Assembly (NCBI GenBank): GCA_965218055.1
Contig: CBDCKA010000002.1
Location: forward strand, 1,488,001 to 1,552,000
DNA: 64,000 nt
Direction of reading: 5' to 3'
From: CBDBKE01 sp965218055
Lineage (GTDB): Bacteria > Acidobacteriota > Terriglobia > JAJPHL01 > JAPKYU01
Under the pieces are notes generated by a model. The model saw nothing but the letters and a program-made list of their open reading frames with translations. It did no database searches and was not told the origin of the DNA. Position 1 is the first letter of the stretch, and every line of letters begins with the position of its first letter. This document shows positions 27,404-35,572 of this stretch, one piece after another. The translations under genes were made by a program, and so were the position numbers.

Positions 27404-27877
27404 ATGAACAACTGTCGATTAGCGTGGCGAGGAATCATGTTGATGGGATTAGCGCTGCTGCTCTTCCCGGCAAGGGCCGTTCCTGACCAGCCGCGTGAGT
27501 TGCTCCAGCGAATCGGAGAACAAGAGGAGTGCTACCTCATTCAGGTTGCTCTGGGTCAGCTCGGCTATTTGGGTGCCAAAGCGGAGAAGGTCAGTACTGA
27601 AGCAGGGAAGTTCTTCAAAGTCGAGTTCGGCCCGTTGTACCGTGTGCAAACGATCTCTGTGACCGGAATCGAGCGCCTACCTGTGGACGAGTTGCTGAAG
27701 GAAGCACCGAAGCCTGGAGACGTGCATTCGCCAATGCTCATGAACTCCTGGATAGCTTTCGTCGAGAAGAGGTACGCTGAGCGAGGACTATCCATCAGGA
27801 CCGTGAGCACGCAAAGGAGCTACGACCACGATAAGCACCTTGTCAACGAAATAGTGGAGTTTAGAGAAGGCATCTGA
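27404..27877 (+). CDS. Secreted POTRA-like domain protein
   Basis: A 157-residue protein with signal peptide (IMLMGLALLLFPARA) and one POTRA-like domain: FGPLYRVQTISVTGIERLP, then a helix and RYAERGLSIRTVSTQRSYDH, VNEIVEFREG. POTRA domains normally precede a BamA/TamA barrel or FtsQ partner; here the domain stands alone. A very strong ribosome site (GGAGGGA) lies at 27394-27400. Base composition is lower in GC than in neighbours. It is unrelated in direction and content to the restriction genes, and its role is unknown. Confidence 0.6.
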   Translation: MNNCRLAWRGIMLMGLALLLFPARAVPDQPRELLQRIGEQEECYLIQVALGQLGYLGAKAEKVSTEAGKFFKVEFGPLYRVQTISVTGIERLPVDELLKEAPKPGDVHSPMLMNSWIAFVEKRYAERGLSIRTVSTQRSYDHDKHLVNEIVEFREGI

Positions 27878-28108
27878 GGCGGGGACGCACGATGCCGACC
27901 GACGTGGCTTCGTATAACGGAGCGATGCCGTGACGCCGCGCCTCGGCGTAGAGGTCGTGAGCACGCGCTACTGCGCCAACGCCCGCGCCACCCCGGCTCG
28001 TCAACGAGTTGCTGATCAGCAACGTGCGTTGATCGGCGGCAGTGCTCTTATCGGGAATGTCTGGCGCTGCCGGTAGAGCGGCGAATGGGGAGCCGGCAGG
28101 TGATTTAG

Positions 28109-28177
28109 GTGCCGCGTAAGCATCCGGCCTATCGCTACATGCGGGACGCCGACGGCGACGGGGTGGTCTGTGAGTAA
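28109..28177 (+). pseudogene. Excalibur calcium-binding domain scrap
   Basis: The frame encodes HPAYRYMRDADGDGVVCE and a TAA. This DxDxDG...CE motif is the excalibur domain that ends secreted thermonucleases and similar proteins. Nothing else of the parent gene is seen in the 390-nt gap 27878-28266. Confidence 0.45.
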
Positions 28178-28266
28178 GAGGTCACGCTCGAAAGGGCCGA
28201 GGCGCGGGGAGTACGCGGGCGGCGGGGGAAGTTCTGCTCGCCCGGCATTACGGAGATAGAACAGCC

Positions 28267-28857
28267 ATGCAACTCCTGAACGAGCTAATGCTAGACCGCT
28301 GTCCTCACTGCCAGGTCAGCCGTCCCCGGCTAGCTACGATGGCTGCCTTCGAAACCACCACACATTCGGGAGGCAACACTCGCCGGTGGATGTGCTACCA
28401 CTGCTCAAGTTGTGGAGGCGTCGTTACGGCGGCATCATGGCCGAACAATCCAAGCATTATTGAGTACTACCCGCACTTGCAAACTGCCGACGAAGCAATT
28501 CCTGATCGAGCTCGTGATTTTCTAAACCAAGCAATCGAAAGTCTTCACGCACCGGCCGGCGCAGTCATGCTCTGCGCCAGTTCCGTCGACGCGATGCTCA
28601 AGGAGAAAAACTACAAGGAGGGCAGCCTCTACACGCGAATCGACGCTGCCGCCGCCGCCCATCTAATCACCTCGGAAATGGCCTCTTGGGCCCACGAGGT
28701 CCGACTGGACGCGAACGACCAGCGGCACGCAGACGAAACCGCTTCGCTTCCTACGGAGTCGGAAGCACGGAAGTGCATCGACTTCACCAAGGCGCTAGGC
28801 GAGTTCCTGTTCGTGCTCCCCAGTCGGATCGAGCGCGGCCGTAAAGGAGCCCCCTAG
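28267..28857 (+). CDS. DUF4145-domain protein with N-terminal zinc ribbon
   Basis: A 196-residue protein. The N-terminus has CPHC (residues 12-15) and YHCSSCGG (about 44-51), a four-Cys ribbon. The rest matches the DUF4145 pattern: HAPAGAVMLCASSVDAMLKEKNY, EMASWAHEVRLDANDQRHAD and the closing helix FTKALGEFLFVLP. DUF4145 proteins often accompany restriction and other defence genes; their biochemical role is not established. The frame is complete. Confidence 0.75.
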   Translation: MQLLNELMLDRCPHCQVSRPRLATMAAFETTTHSGGNTRRWMCYHCSSCGGVVTAASWPNNPSIIEYYPHLQTADEAIPDRARDFLNQAIESLHAPAGAVMLCASSVDAMLKEKNYKEGSLYTRIDAAAAAHLITSEMASWAHEVRLDANDQRHADETASLPTESEARKCIDFTKALGEFLFVLPSRIERGRKGAP

Positions 28858-28882
28858 GTCGAGGTTTTGGCGGGGGAATGTA

Positions 28883-29385
28883 TTAACGGGCGTTCCCAAT
28901 CAGCAGCTCGTCGACCCGCCGAGTGGCGCGGGCGTTGGCGGAGTAGCGCGTGTTCACGGTCTCGATCCGGAACTTCCCGAACAACTCGCGGACCTCGGGC
29001 CGGTCGTTGAGGCTGAGGATGAAGCGGCCCTGGATGCCGCGCAGGATCTCCGCCATGCGGGGGAAGTCGCCGCGGTCAAAGATTCCCTTCCCGTAGTCGT
29101 TCTCGTGGCCCCAGTAGGGCGGGTCGATGTAGAACAGGGTCCAGGGCCGGGTCGTAGCGGGCTAGAAAGATCTCCCAATCGAGACACTCGACGTGGACGC
29201 CCTGGAGCCTCTCATGAGCGGCGGCGATGAGGCGGCGCATGCGCTCGGCCCGCAGCGGGGAGGGGAGGTGCGCGTTCGACTTCATCTCGCCCGGCGTCGC
29301 CTTGTGGGCGGGCTTGCCGCCGAACGCGAGGCGTTGCAGATAGGCGAAGCGCGATAACTTCGAGCCTGTTTGCAAGACGAAGCAA
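28883..29385 (-). pseudogene. Dam-type adenine methyltransferase, 5'-truncated and frameshifted
   Basis: The minus strand encodes FAYLQRLAFGGKPAHKATPG, a helical part, LARYD and then, one base out of frame, TLFYIDPPYWGHENDYGKG and ILSLNDRPEVRELFG to a TAA at 28883. The DPPY motif identifies a D12-class N6-adenine methyltransferase. One extra C near 29150 shifts the frame, and the N-terminal SAM-binding part is missing because the IS3 element begins at 29386. The gene is inactive. Confidence 0.7.
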
Positions 29386-30321
29386 TGAATCGTACCGGGT
29401 TTCTCGGAGACTGGATTCATTGAATCTGGCCACCTTGGCCTGCTCATAGTACTGCGCTTCAAACTCCGCCGGCGGCACGTCTCCAATCGGTCCCAGCAAC
29501 CGCCGCGTGTTGAACCAATCCACCCACTCCAGCGTGGCGAATTCCACGGCCTCGAGCGTGCGCCACGGCCCTCGTCGTCGGATCACCTCCGTCTTGTAGA
29601 GTCCGATCACCGACTCGGCGAGGGCGTTATCGAACGCATCGCCTTGGCTCCCGACCGATGGCGCAATGCCGGCGGCCGCGAGACGATCCGTGTACCGCAT
29701 CGAAAGATACTGCGTGCCGCGATCGCTGTGATGCACGAGGCCGGTCAGCGCGTCGCCGCGGCGCGCGTAGATGGCCTGCTCCAAGGCGTCGAGCACGAAG
29801 TCCGTGCGCATCGAGGCCGACACCCGCCAGCCCACGATGCGCCGCGCGAAGACGTCGATCACGAACGCCACGTAGGTGAACCCACCCCAGGTCGCCACGT
29901 AGGTGAAGTCTGAGACCCAGAACTGATTCGGACGGGTCGCCACGAACTGGCGATCGACGAGATCTGCAGGCCGGCTGCCATTGCCCGCGTGCGTGGTCGT
30001 GATCCACGCGCACCCACGCACCGCGCCTTCCAGGCCCATCGCCCGCATCAGCCGCCCCACCGTGCATCGTGCCACGCAGACCCCTTCGCGACGCAGCTGT
30101 TTCCAGACCTTGCGCGGCCCGTACACCTGATGATGCTCGTCATACACCCGCTGAATCTCCGGGCGCAGCGCATCATCGCGTTGTGCCCGGGCCGAGCGAC
30201 GCGTCGGATCGACCTGCGCCGCCCGATGGCGGTGATACGTCGAGGGGGCGATCGGCAGCACGGTGCAGATCGGCTCGACCCCGTACTGATCCCGATGGTC
30301 GTGAATGAAGCGAACCATCAC
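29386..30321 (-). CDS. IS3-family transposase OrfB (DDE integrase domain)
   Basis: OrfB starts at the ATG at 30321, overlapping the orfA stop as ATGA. The integrase core shows NQFWVSDFTYVATWGGFTYV, LVHHSDRGTQYLS and SVGSQGDAFDNALAESVIGL, giving the D, D and E catalytic residues. There is no stop inside the element, so the open frame continues past the IS end to 29212 in dam-like sequence. OrfB is complete but the element lacks an end, so it is probably immobile. Confidence 0.85.
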
Positions 30322-30620
30322 TTCCCGCGGCGGTCGAGCTCCGCCTGGGCAAAATACGCGGCCGCCTTCCGCAGTATCTCGTTCGCCCGCTTCAGCTCGC
30401 GAACCTCGCGCTCCAGTTCCTTGAGGCGCTCTCGCTCGCTCGTCGTCAACCCTGGGCGATAGCCGGCGTCACGCTGTGCCTGGCGTACCCACTTCCGTAG
30501 CGTCTCGGCCGTGCAGCCAAGCTTCGGCGCCACCGACTGCAACACGCCCCACTCCGACGCGTGGGTGGCGCGATGCTCCTCGACCATCCGAACCGCGCGC
30601 TCACGCACCTCCCGCGCGAC
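30318..30620 (-). CDS. IS3-family transposase OrfA, N-terminus altered
   Basis: The helix-turn-helix protein is recognisable from REVRERAVRMVEEH through LGCTAETLRKWVRQAQRDAG to the leucine-zipper-like ELKRANEILRKAAAYFAQAE. The true start is missing at the junction with the IS1182-type fragment; a longer frame to 30689 is a fusion with foreign sequence. Confidence 0.7.
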   Translation of the reverse strand, partial: VAREVRERAVRMVEEHRATHASEWGVLQSVAPKLGCTAETLRKWVRQAQRDAGYRPGLTTSERERLKELEREVRELKRANEILRKAAAYFAQAELDRRGK

Positions 30621-30623
30621 CCG

Positions 30624-30785
30624 GCCGGCCGGGCGGTTTATCAGCGACGCAAGGCGATCGTGGAACCAGTGATCGGGGTTTTGAAACAACAGTGTGGAAT
30701 GCGGCAGTTCCGGCGGCGGGGCCTGGGGAAGGTCGCGGTGGAGTTCGCGCTGGCCGCAACGGCCTTCAACCTCACCCGCCTGTAG
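30624..30785 (+). pseudogene. IS1182-type transposase C-terminal fragment
   Basis: The plus strand encodes AGRAVYQRRKAIVEPVIGVL then RQFRRRGLGKVAVEFALAAT and AFNLTRL before a TAG, the standard end of this DDE transposase group (the E of VEPVIG is the last catalytic residue). Its 5' part was replaced by the IS3 element. Confidence 0.65.
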
Positions 30786-31024
30786 CGCAACAAACCGAAG
30801 CTAGATCAGGAAGGCTAGTTCAGCAGACTCCCGGACTGGCGACTCGGCGAAGATCGAAACACCAGAATTCTGGAGCGGATCATGATCCCTTTTGATTTCC
30901 AGCCAGCTAAACCGAGTTTCCACACAGGCTCTATAGCCCACTACCCACTTCCAGAGTTGCTTGCTTTATGGTAACGTTGCGCTAGGTTGCGTTTCCAAAA
31001 CCCCCACACACAGGACGAACTTAC

Positions 31025-31597
31025 ATGATCATCAGATTGATGACCTTTGTATTGCTCTCCGCTAGCTTCCTTGCCGCTGACGATGCTTATGATTACCGCG
31101 TTTTGGCCACTAAAAAGACTTCCACTATGGAAAAGGAACTCAACGAAGCCGCAGATGCTGGATACAGGATAGAGAAAGTCATGGGTGGAAAAACCGGATT
31201 CGGTGGCTCGGAAGTTGTTGTTGTCATGTCCAAGAGTAAGACATCGACCAAGAAAGGACGGTACGCGTACAAACTGCTCGCCGCCAGCCGAACCTCAACT
31301 ATGCAGAAAGAACTCCAAGAAGGCGGCAATGAAGGATTTCTCTACAAGGACCAAACAGTATTTGGTTCCATGTTCGGAGGCGACGAGGTAGTTGTGATCC
31401 TGGAATTGGATCGGGAAAACAGATCAAAGGCGAGATATGAATACAAGCTGCTGGCAACCAACCGAACTTCAACCATGCAAAGGGAACTCCAAGAAGTCGG
31501 AGAAGCCGGTTTCAAGTTCCTAGGAGTGACTGTCTCAAAGACAAGGTTTGGCGGAAGGGAAGTTGTGTCAATTTTACTCAAGGAGGTTATGGAATAA
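31025..31597 (+). CDS. Secreted protein with three tandem repeats
   Basis: A 190-residue protein with signal peptide (LMTFVLLSASFLAADDA) and three repeats of about 57 residues. Each starts Y-x-Y-[RK]-[VL]-LA, contains the invariant TSTM..EL motif and ends with FGG.EVV, at about residues 22, 79 and 135. The repeats resemble DUF4177-like small beta-alpha units, but I cannot name the family firmly. The stop overlaps the next start (TAATG), so the two genes are coupled. GC is clearly lower than around it. A 196-bp copy of its promoter and first 38 codons lies at 59140-59334. Confidence 0.65.
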   Translation: MIIRLMTFVLLSASFLAADDAYDYRVLATKKTSTMEKELNEAADAGYRIEKVMGGKTGFGGSEVVVVMSKSKTSTKKGRYAYKLLAASRTSTMQKELQEGGNEGFLYKDQTVFGSMFGGDEVVVILELDRENRSKARYEYKLLATNRTSTMQRELQEVGEAGFKFLGVTVSKTRFGGREVVSILLKEVME

Positions 31598-31956
31598 TGC
31601 GCCTCCATTTTGCATGCGTCGTGTTCCTAGTCGCGTTAACGAACGTGACGCTAGTAGGCCAGACGGGCTTTCCTGCCGACAACACAAGCTATCTGTCTTG
31701 GCTAGCTATCTTAAGAGGCAAGGGTTCCTCCATCGAAGCAAAGGGGACGGTAATTCCAACTTTACGTTCCGTGAAAGCTCTTGCGGGCACGGTTCAGCGG
31801 GATTATGCATACGATGTGTTCTGGGTTACATTTCCGCTCGTCGATGAGAAGAGACAGGCAATCCTGCCGGATTCGGCTTCGGAAGCAGAATTGATTGTGA
31901 CGATTTATGACAAGCAAGGAAAGGTGACGTGGCAGATTCCAGAGTCGTCAAAGTAA
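31597..31956 (+). CDS. Small secreted protein coupled to the three-repeat protein
   Basis: A 119-residue protein with a signal peptide (LHFACVVFLVALTNVTLVG) and a beta-rich remainder (YAYDVFWVTFPLVDEKRQAI, LIVTIYDKQGKVTWQIP). No family recognised. Overlap of its ATG with the upstream stop implies the pair works together in the periplasm or at the surface. Confidence 0.55.
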   Translation: MRLHFACVVFLVALTNVTLVGQTGFPADNTSYLSWLAILRGKGSSIEAKGTVIPTLRSVKALAGTVQRDYAYDVFWVTFPLVDEKRQAILPDSASEAELIVTIYDKQGKVTWQIPESSK

Positions 31957-32052
31957 GAGCTTTTGGGAACGAATTCTTAAGCGGCGAGTGGTTGCTGTTT
32001 ACGGAGATGTAGTTGTCGATTTGCCGTGACGAAGAATTCAGGCAAGCAGAGA

Positions 32053-32299
32053 GGTACTGTCAAGTTAGCGTTCGTCGAGCGAGCCGGTACTCGGGATCGT
32101 GATCTCAGTTCGAGTCAGGCGGCGATCGTGACTGCATCCCAAATGAGAAAAGAGCGTCCTCGTAGCTCCCGATGATGCACCGCTCGCACCAGGTGACGGC
32201 CAACGCGGAAGAGGTTGTGGAGGAGTCCATGCACGGACAAGAATCGTTGTGCCTGCCCGGGAGATTTGAACCGGCGCATTTGTCGCTCGCGTTGCCGTG
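32053..32299 (-). mobile_element. IS6-family remnant: end plus transposase C-terminus
   Basis: The end GGTACTGTCAAGTT starts at 32053. The minus strand 32299-32115 encodes RERQMRRFKSPGQAQRFLSV, HGLLHNLFRVGRHL and ends at a TGA, the conserved tail of IS6-family transposases. The MITE at 32300 cuts it. This links the 14-bp end to an IS6-type enzyme. Confidence 0.75.
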
Positions 32300-32430
32300 G
32301 GTACTGTCAAGTTAAGCAGTTTGGCGGCATTCTCGCCGCCCGCCGCCACCGCTAAGTCATTGATTCTCAGTCTCTGATCCAGCAGAATCCTTCCGCAAAA
32401 CGGGCAGATTCTGCTCAACTTGACAGTACC
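32300..32430 (-). mobile_element. 131-bp MITE with IS6-type ends, copy 2
   Basis: Reverse complement of copy 1 (16499-16629) with three mismatches, and with the same 14-bp terminal repeats. It separates the IS6 remnant from the truncated higB, so it marks the deletion that removed the higB 5' half. Confidence 0.85.
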
Positions 32431-32592
32431 TACGGAAACGCGAGCATCGTCGGCAACGACCGGATTGTATTCAACATCGGTGGGAACAGGTACCGGCTAA
32501 TCGTCCGCTTTGACTACAGGCATCGAATCGGGTTCGTGCGTTTTGTGGGAACACATGCCGAGTACGATGCGGTCGATGCGTCTAGAGTCTAG
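32431..32592 (+). pseudogene. higB: HigB-type toxin, N-terminal part missing
   Basis: Directly after the MITE the frame encodes NDRIVFNIGGNRYRLIVRFD and VRFVGTHAEYDAVDA before a TAG, the C-terminal half of the RelE-fold HigB toxin family. The promoter and first half are gone. HigB normally cleaves mRNA at the ribosome; this remnant cannot be assumed active. Confidence 0.75.
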
Positions 32593-32601
32593 GGGTTCGA
32601 C

Positions 32602-32976
32602 ATGAATATCAAACCGATCAAGAGCGAAGCCGACTATAACAGGGTATTGGCCGTAATCGACGGCCTGATGGGCGCCGTGCCAGACACGCCAGAAAGCGAC
32701 GAGCTCAGGGTCCTTGTTACCCTGGTAGAGGCTTACGAAGCCGAGCGCTGGCCGATAGAGGCGCCGGATCCGATCTCGGTAATTGAGCACGTCATGGAGG
32801 CCCGTGGCCTGCACCAGAAAGACTTTGCAGCGCTGATTGGCTCCCAGCCACGCGCTTCGGAAGTGCTCAACCGTCACCGCCCGCTTACTCTGCCAATGAT
32901 CCGGGCCCTATCGATCGAATGGAACCTTCCAGCCGACGTGCTTGTGCGCGAGTACGACCTCGCGAACGCGACATAA
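32602..32976 (+). CDS. higA: HigA-type antitoxin (XRE helix-turn-helix)
   Basis: A 124-residue protein with N-terminal helical part and a C-terminal Cro/XRE domain (VMEARGLHQKDFAALIGSQP, RASEVLNRHRPLTLPMIRAL). Order and 9-nt spacing after the higB remnant match higBA operons. The antitoxin is intact although its toxin is broken and the native promoter lost, so it may persist only as a remnant or as protection against related toxins. Confidence 0.85.
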   Translation: MNIKPIKSEADYNRVLAVIDGLMGAVPDTPESDELRVLVTLVEAYEAERWPIEAPDPISVIEHVMEARGLHQKDFAALIGSQPRASEVLNRHRPLTLPMIRALSIEWNLPADVLVREYDLANAT

Positions 32977-33207
32977 GCGGATTGGGACGTGACCTGGCCG
33001 GGAAATCGGAAGATGTCGAAATTACCTACGACATCCTCGCCCTTTTACCTCCATCGTCAGTTAGGCAACAGACTCCCGTTTCAACGATTTAGGAAAGATG
33101 CATTCCATGTATGGGAAAGTGCGAGTGCGGACGCCTGAAAGGGAATCCATGAGGTCCTTTGTGGCCAAACCACATTACTGTGACAATGCCGCTGGCCGAC
33201 AGAGATT

Positions 33208-34599
33208 TTATACATCGACAATCTCGCTCGGCGGACCGCCAAGACGGGATAGGACGGTTTTCGGGAAAATGATATCCAGCATGGCAGCATACCGACGTTG
33301 AAGGTCGGGATGGTCTCCGTTCAAGTTGCGCGCGATCTTCGCCTGTGTCGAAGCTGCCGAGAGTAGCTCTGCGTTGCCGTGCGCGGTCGCGACTTGCTGA
33401 AGCGTGGCTGTCCAACCACGGCAGGAATATGTCTCCAGAAACTGGTTAAACATTGCCCTCATCGCCTTGGGTGCGTATCTGGAAGCATCCATCTTTTTGC
33501 CGGCGGCTGCAGAGGCCAGCACGCCAATCGCCTTGAAGATTATGTCTGTGTCGCTTTCGGCCCACCGTGGTGCGCCTACAGCGCCCGCGATTTCATCCCA
33601 CGCACATTCTGCCTCTCCGACATGCTCCTTCTGACCAATCGCTTTGATCAGCCGCTGTTTCGGGTTTGCGAACCGTTTGGTCACGAGATTGTGAAAGGCA
33701 ACGTCGAAATTCGCGCTTGAAAAACGCGGGCGCCGTGATACGGTACCCCAATCGATCGCGCTTCTGGCCACCAGTCGCCGCTCCCACACAGACCGAAGCC
33801 CATTATTATCGAGTCTCGGGGCGACCGACATTACCCATAGGTGCAACTCACGCAATAGTAGAGTGGTGGCTTCGGCATGCGCATCGACCATGAAAATCTG
33901 TGCGGCGTTGTTCCAGTAGATGTCCTGGAATGCCTGCAGCGCCAAGCGGGCTGGGTCGTCCGTGCTCGTCACCCACATATATCGGAGATCGTTCGTTTCA
34001 TAGAATGCCTCGCGGCCTACAATCGCCGGGAGCTGTGTTGTTGCCAGTTGAAGATCGAAGGCAATTAGACCATCGAGAAAGGACGCCATCACGTCCGGCT
34101 TTCGCCAGTGCGGCGGACGGCTGATGACCTGTTCAACCATGATGCTACTGAAGGCTGCGTCCACCTCCAGCATGGAAGCCAGCATTGTCTTGAGCCGTTG
34201 ATGCTGAACGCCCTCGTGGGCGCCGCCGTATTTCAGGCGGTCAATGTCTTGGGGATTCTCACCTCTAGTGCCCCATTCGCACTCGTCCGCCGTGCCGGCG
34301 TGGTGGGCAAAGAAGGCATTCCGCCCGTCACGCTGATCCGGGTTACCGGCTCCAGACAGGGAGACATAGACCGGCTTGCTGCATTTGGCGCAAAGTAGGC
34401 GAGGATTTCCATCCTTATATCGAATGCGAACCTCGTAGCGGAATTTCGACAGCTGCGGTGCCGACAACAAGTTGAGAAGGGAAGCCGCGGCGCAGAAGCG
34501 TTGCTCAGGCTGCAGCGCATCATGATCTTTTACAACCTCAATACTACGTACCATTTGCCTGTGAATCCCCTGGTCCAATTTGTACCTCTGTATCGGCAT
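33208..34599 (-). CDS. CoiA-like/DUF6035-type nuclease candidate
   Basis: A 463-residue protein. The N-terminal third has LLCAKCSKPVYVS and a downstream FFAHHAG...CEWG, a probable zinc knuckle. It is followed by HRQ-type helix (HEGVQHQRLKTMLASML) and a restriction-nuclease-like core: RKPDVMASFLDGLIAFDLQL, then REAFYE. This resembles the CoiA-like/DUF6035 group. The C-terminal 200 residues are helical without clear motif. It lies alone between HigA and the CBASS locus, convergent with higA. A defence role is inferred only from position and nuclease-like motif. Confidence 0.5.
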   Translation of the reverse strand: MPIQRYKLDQGIHRQMVRSIEVVKDHDALQPEQRFCAAASLLNLLSAPQLSKFRYEVRIRYKDGNPRLLCAKCSKPVYVSLSGAGNPDQRDGRNAFFAHHAGTADECEWGTRGENPQDIDRLKYGGAHEGVQHQRLKTMLASMLEVDAAFSSIMVEQVISRPPHWRKPDVMASFLDGLIAFDLQLATTQLPAIVGREAFYETNDLRYMWVTSTDDPARLALQAFQDIYWNNAAQIFMVDAHAEATTLLLRELHLWVMSVAPRLDNNGLRSVWERRLVARSAIDWGTVSRRPRFSSANFDVAFHNLVTKRFANPKQRLIKAIGQKEHVGEAECAWDEIAGAVGAPRWAESDTDIIFKAIGVLASAAAGKKMDASRYAPKAMRAMFNQFLETYSCRGWTATLQQVATAHGNAELLSAASTQAKIARNLNGDHPDLQRRYAAMLDIIFPKTVLSRLGGPPSEIVDV

Positions 34600-34813
34600 C
34601 TCCCAATGCTCTCCTCCATGAGATTATCTCACTTCTGCTGGGTACAATTATCCCCGGCCGACCCAACTCACGACTGGGTAGGTGATAACGGCTATTTGCT
34701 TGTTGGAAACATGTTAATCGAAGGATATGTCTTCTGTTGGATGGTAATTTGAGAACCTATAGTTCAGCAGGATCACGGGATGTCCATTAAGGGTGCTACA
34801 CTCCTGGTACAAA

Positions 34814-35566
34814 TCACAGCTTACGCTTGTGTTTCTTTCGCCACTGGCGCTCTCTCTGCTTCCACATCCGCTTGGGCATGACCTTGCTTTCAGGAAATCG
34901 GATTTTCCATGCCCGAACGAGTTTGATCATCTCCCGCAACTCTATCTCAAACTGCTTAGGCGGCAGATGGGGGCGAAGTTCTGTAAGTTTCGGAGCGTGG
35001 CAGTCTCTTAGTTTTCGTCTTCCTCCACACGGGCACGCCATGAAGGGTGGGGCAATGTCATCCGCCAAGCACTTCAGCAGCTTCATCGCCTCGATTAGAG
35101 GGACCTCAAAGAATCCCATGTAGTACTGGAGCAAACCTGCTTCCCCGTGCAAAAGCTCACCGAATGGCATTTTGCCGTAATCTCTCTTGTAGCTATAGGC
35201 AAAGAGGTAGGGAATGACTTGGTCGTCGATGAAGCGGAGGAGGTTCTTGTGTTCGGCGAACTGTCGGCGAACCTTGACCGGAGCTCCAAGGCAGAAGTTG
35301 CCAGCCTTCATGAAATGCCCAAAATCCTTTGGGATCTTTCCTTCCGTCTCGAAAACGAAAGGGGGTGACACGGGATAGTCGTCCTGTATCTGCAAATCCA
35401 AGAGGTAATGATCCTCAATCGTATGGGATTCGTACTCCATCGAAAAGCCAACACGACCTCGTATCCGGAGTGTGCCCGATGGGTAACGAAGGAGCTCCAG
35501 GTTGGGGTGCCGGGCCTGCGCCTCGGTTACTTGGTCGATCACGAGATGTTCGACTCCTTCATCCAC
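34814..35566 (-). CDS. cap2: CBASS E2-like conjugating enzyme (short Cap2) with SEC-C zinc motif
   Basis: A 250-residue protein. The first 130 residues are an E2 (ubiquitin-conjugating-like) fold: DDYPVSPPFVFETEGKIPKD, H84, then FCLG with the presumed catalytic Cys at residue 92. The C-terminal part carries a SEC-C-type zinc motif, CPCGGRRKLRDCH at residues 178-190, and a very basic tail. In short type II CBASS an E2 without E1 acts on the C-terminus of the CD-NTase to prime signalling. No E1 or JAB peptidase gene is present here. It follows the CD-NTase by 6 nt and is the last gene of the operon. Confidence 0.75.
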   Translation of the reverse strand: MDEGVEHLVIDQVTEAQARHPNLELLRYPSGTLRIRGRVGFSMEYESHTIEDHYLLDLQIQDDYPVSPPFVFETEGKIPKDFGHFMKAGNFCLGAPVKVRRQFAEHKNLLRFIDDQVIPYLFAYSYKRDYGKMPFGELLHGEAGLLQYYMGFFEVPLIEAMKLLKCLADDIAPPFMACPCGGRRKLRDCHAPKLTELRPHLPPKQFEIELREMIKLVRAWKIRFPESKVMPKRMWKQRERQWRKKHKRKL

Positions 35567-35572
35567 GCTGGT

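Larger units (their letters stand above)
29386..30620 (-). mobile_element. IS3-family element, 5' end truncated
   Basis: The left end TGAATCGTACCGGGTTTCTC begins at 29386 inside the dam-like gene. The opposite end is not found; orfA runs directly into an IS1182-type fragment near 30620, so the right side is deleted. OrfA and orfB are both readable on the minus strand. Confidence 0.7.

Noticed and set aside
31025..31597. CRISPR-like or DNA-level tandem repeat
   Set aside because: The repetition is at protein level (three diverged units of about 57 residues), not short direct DNA repeats with spacers.
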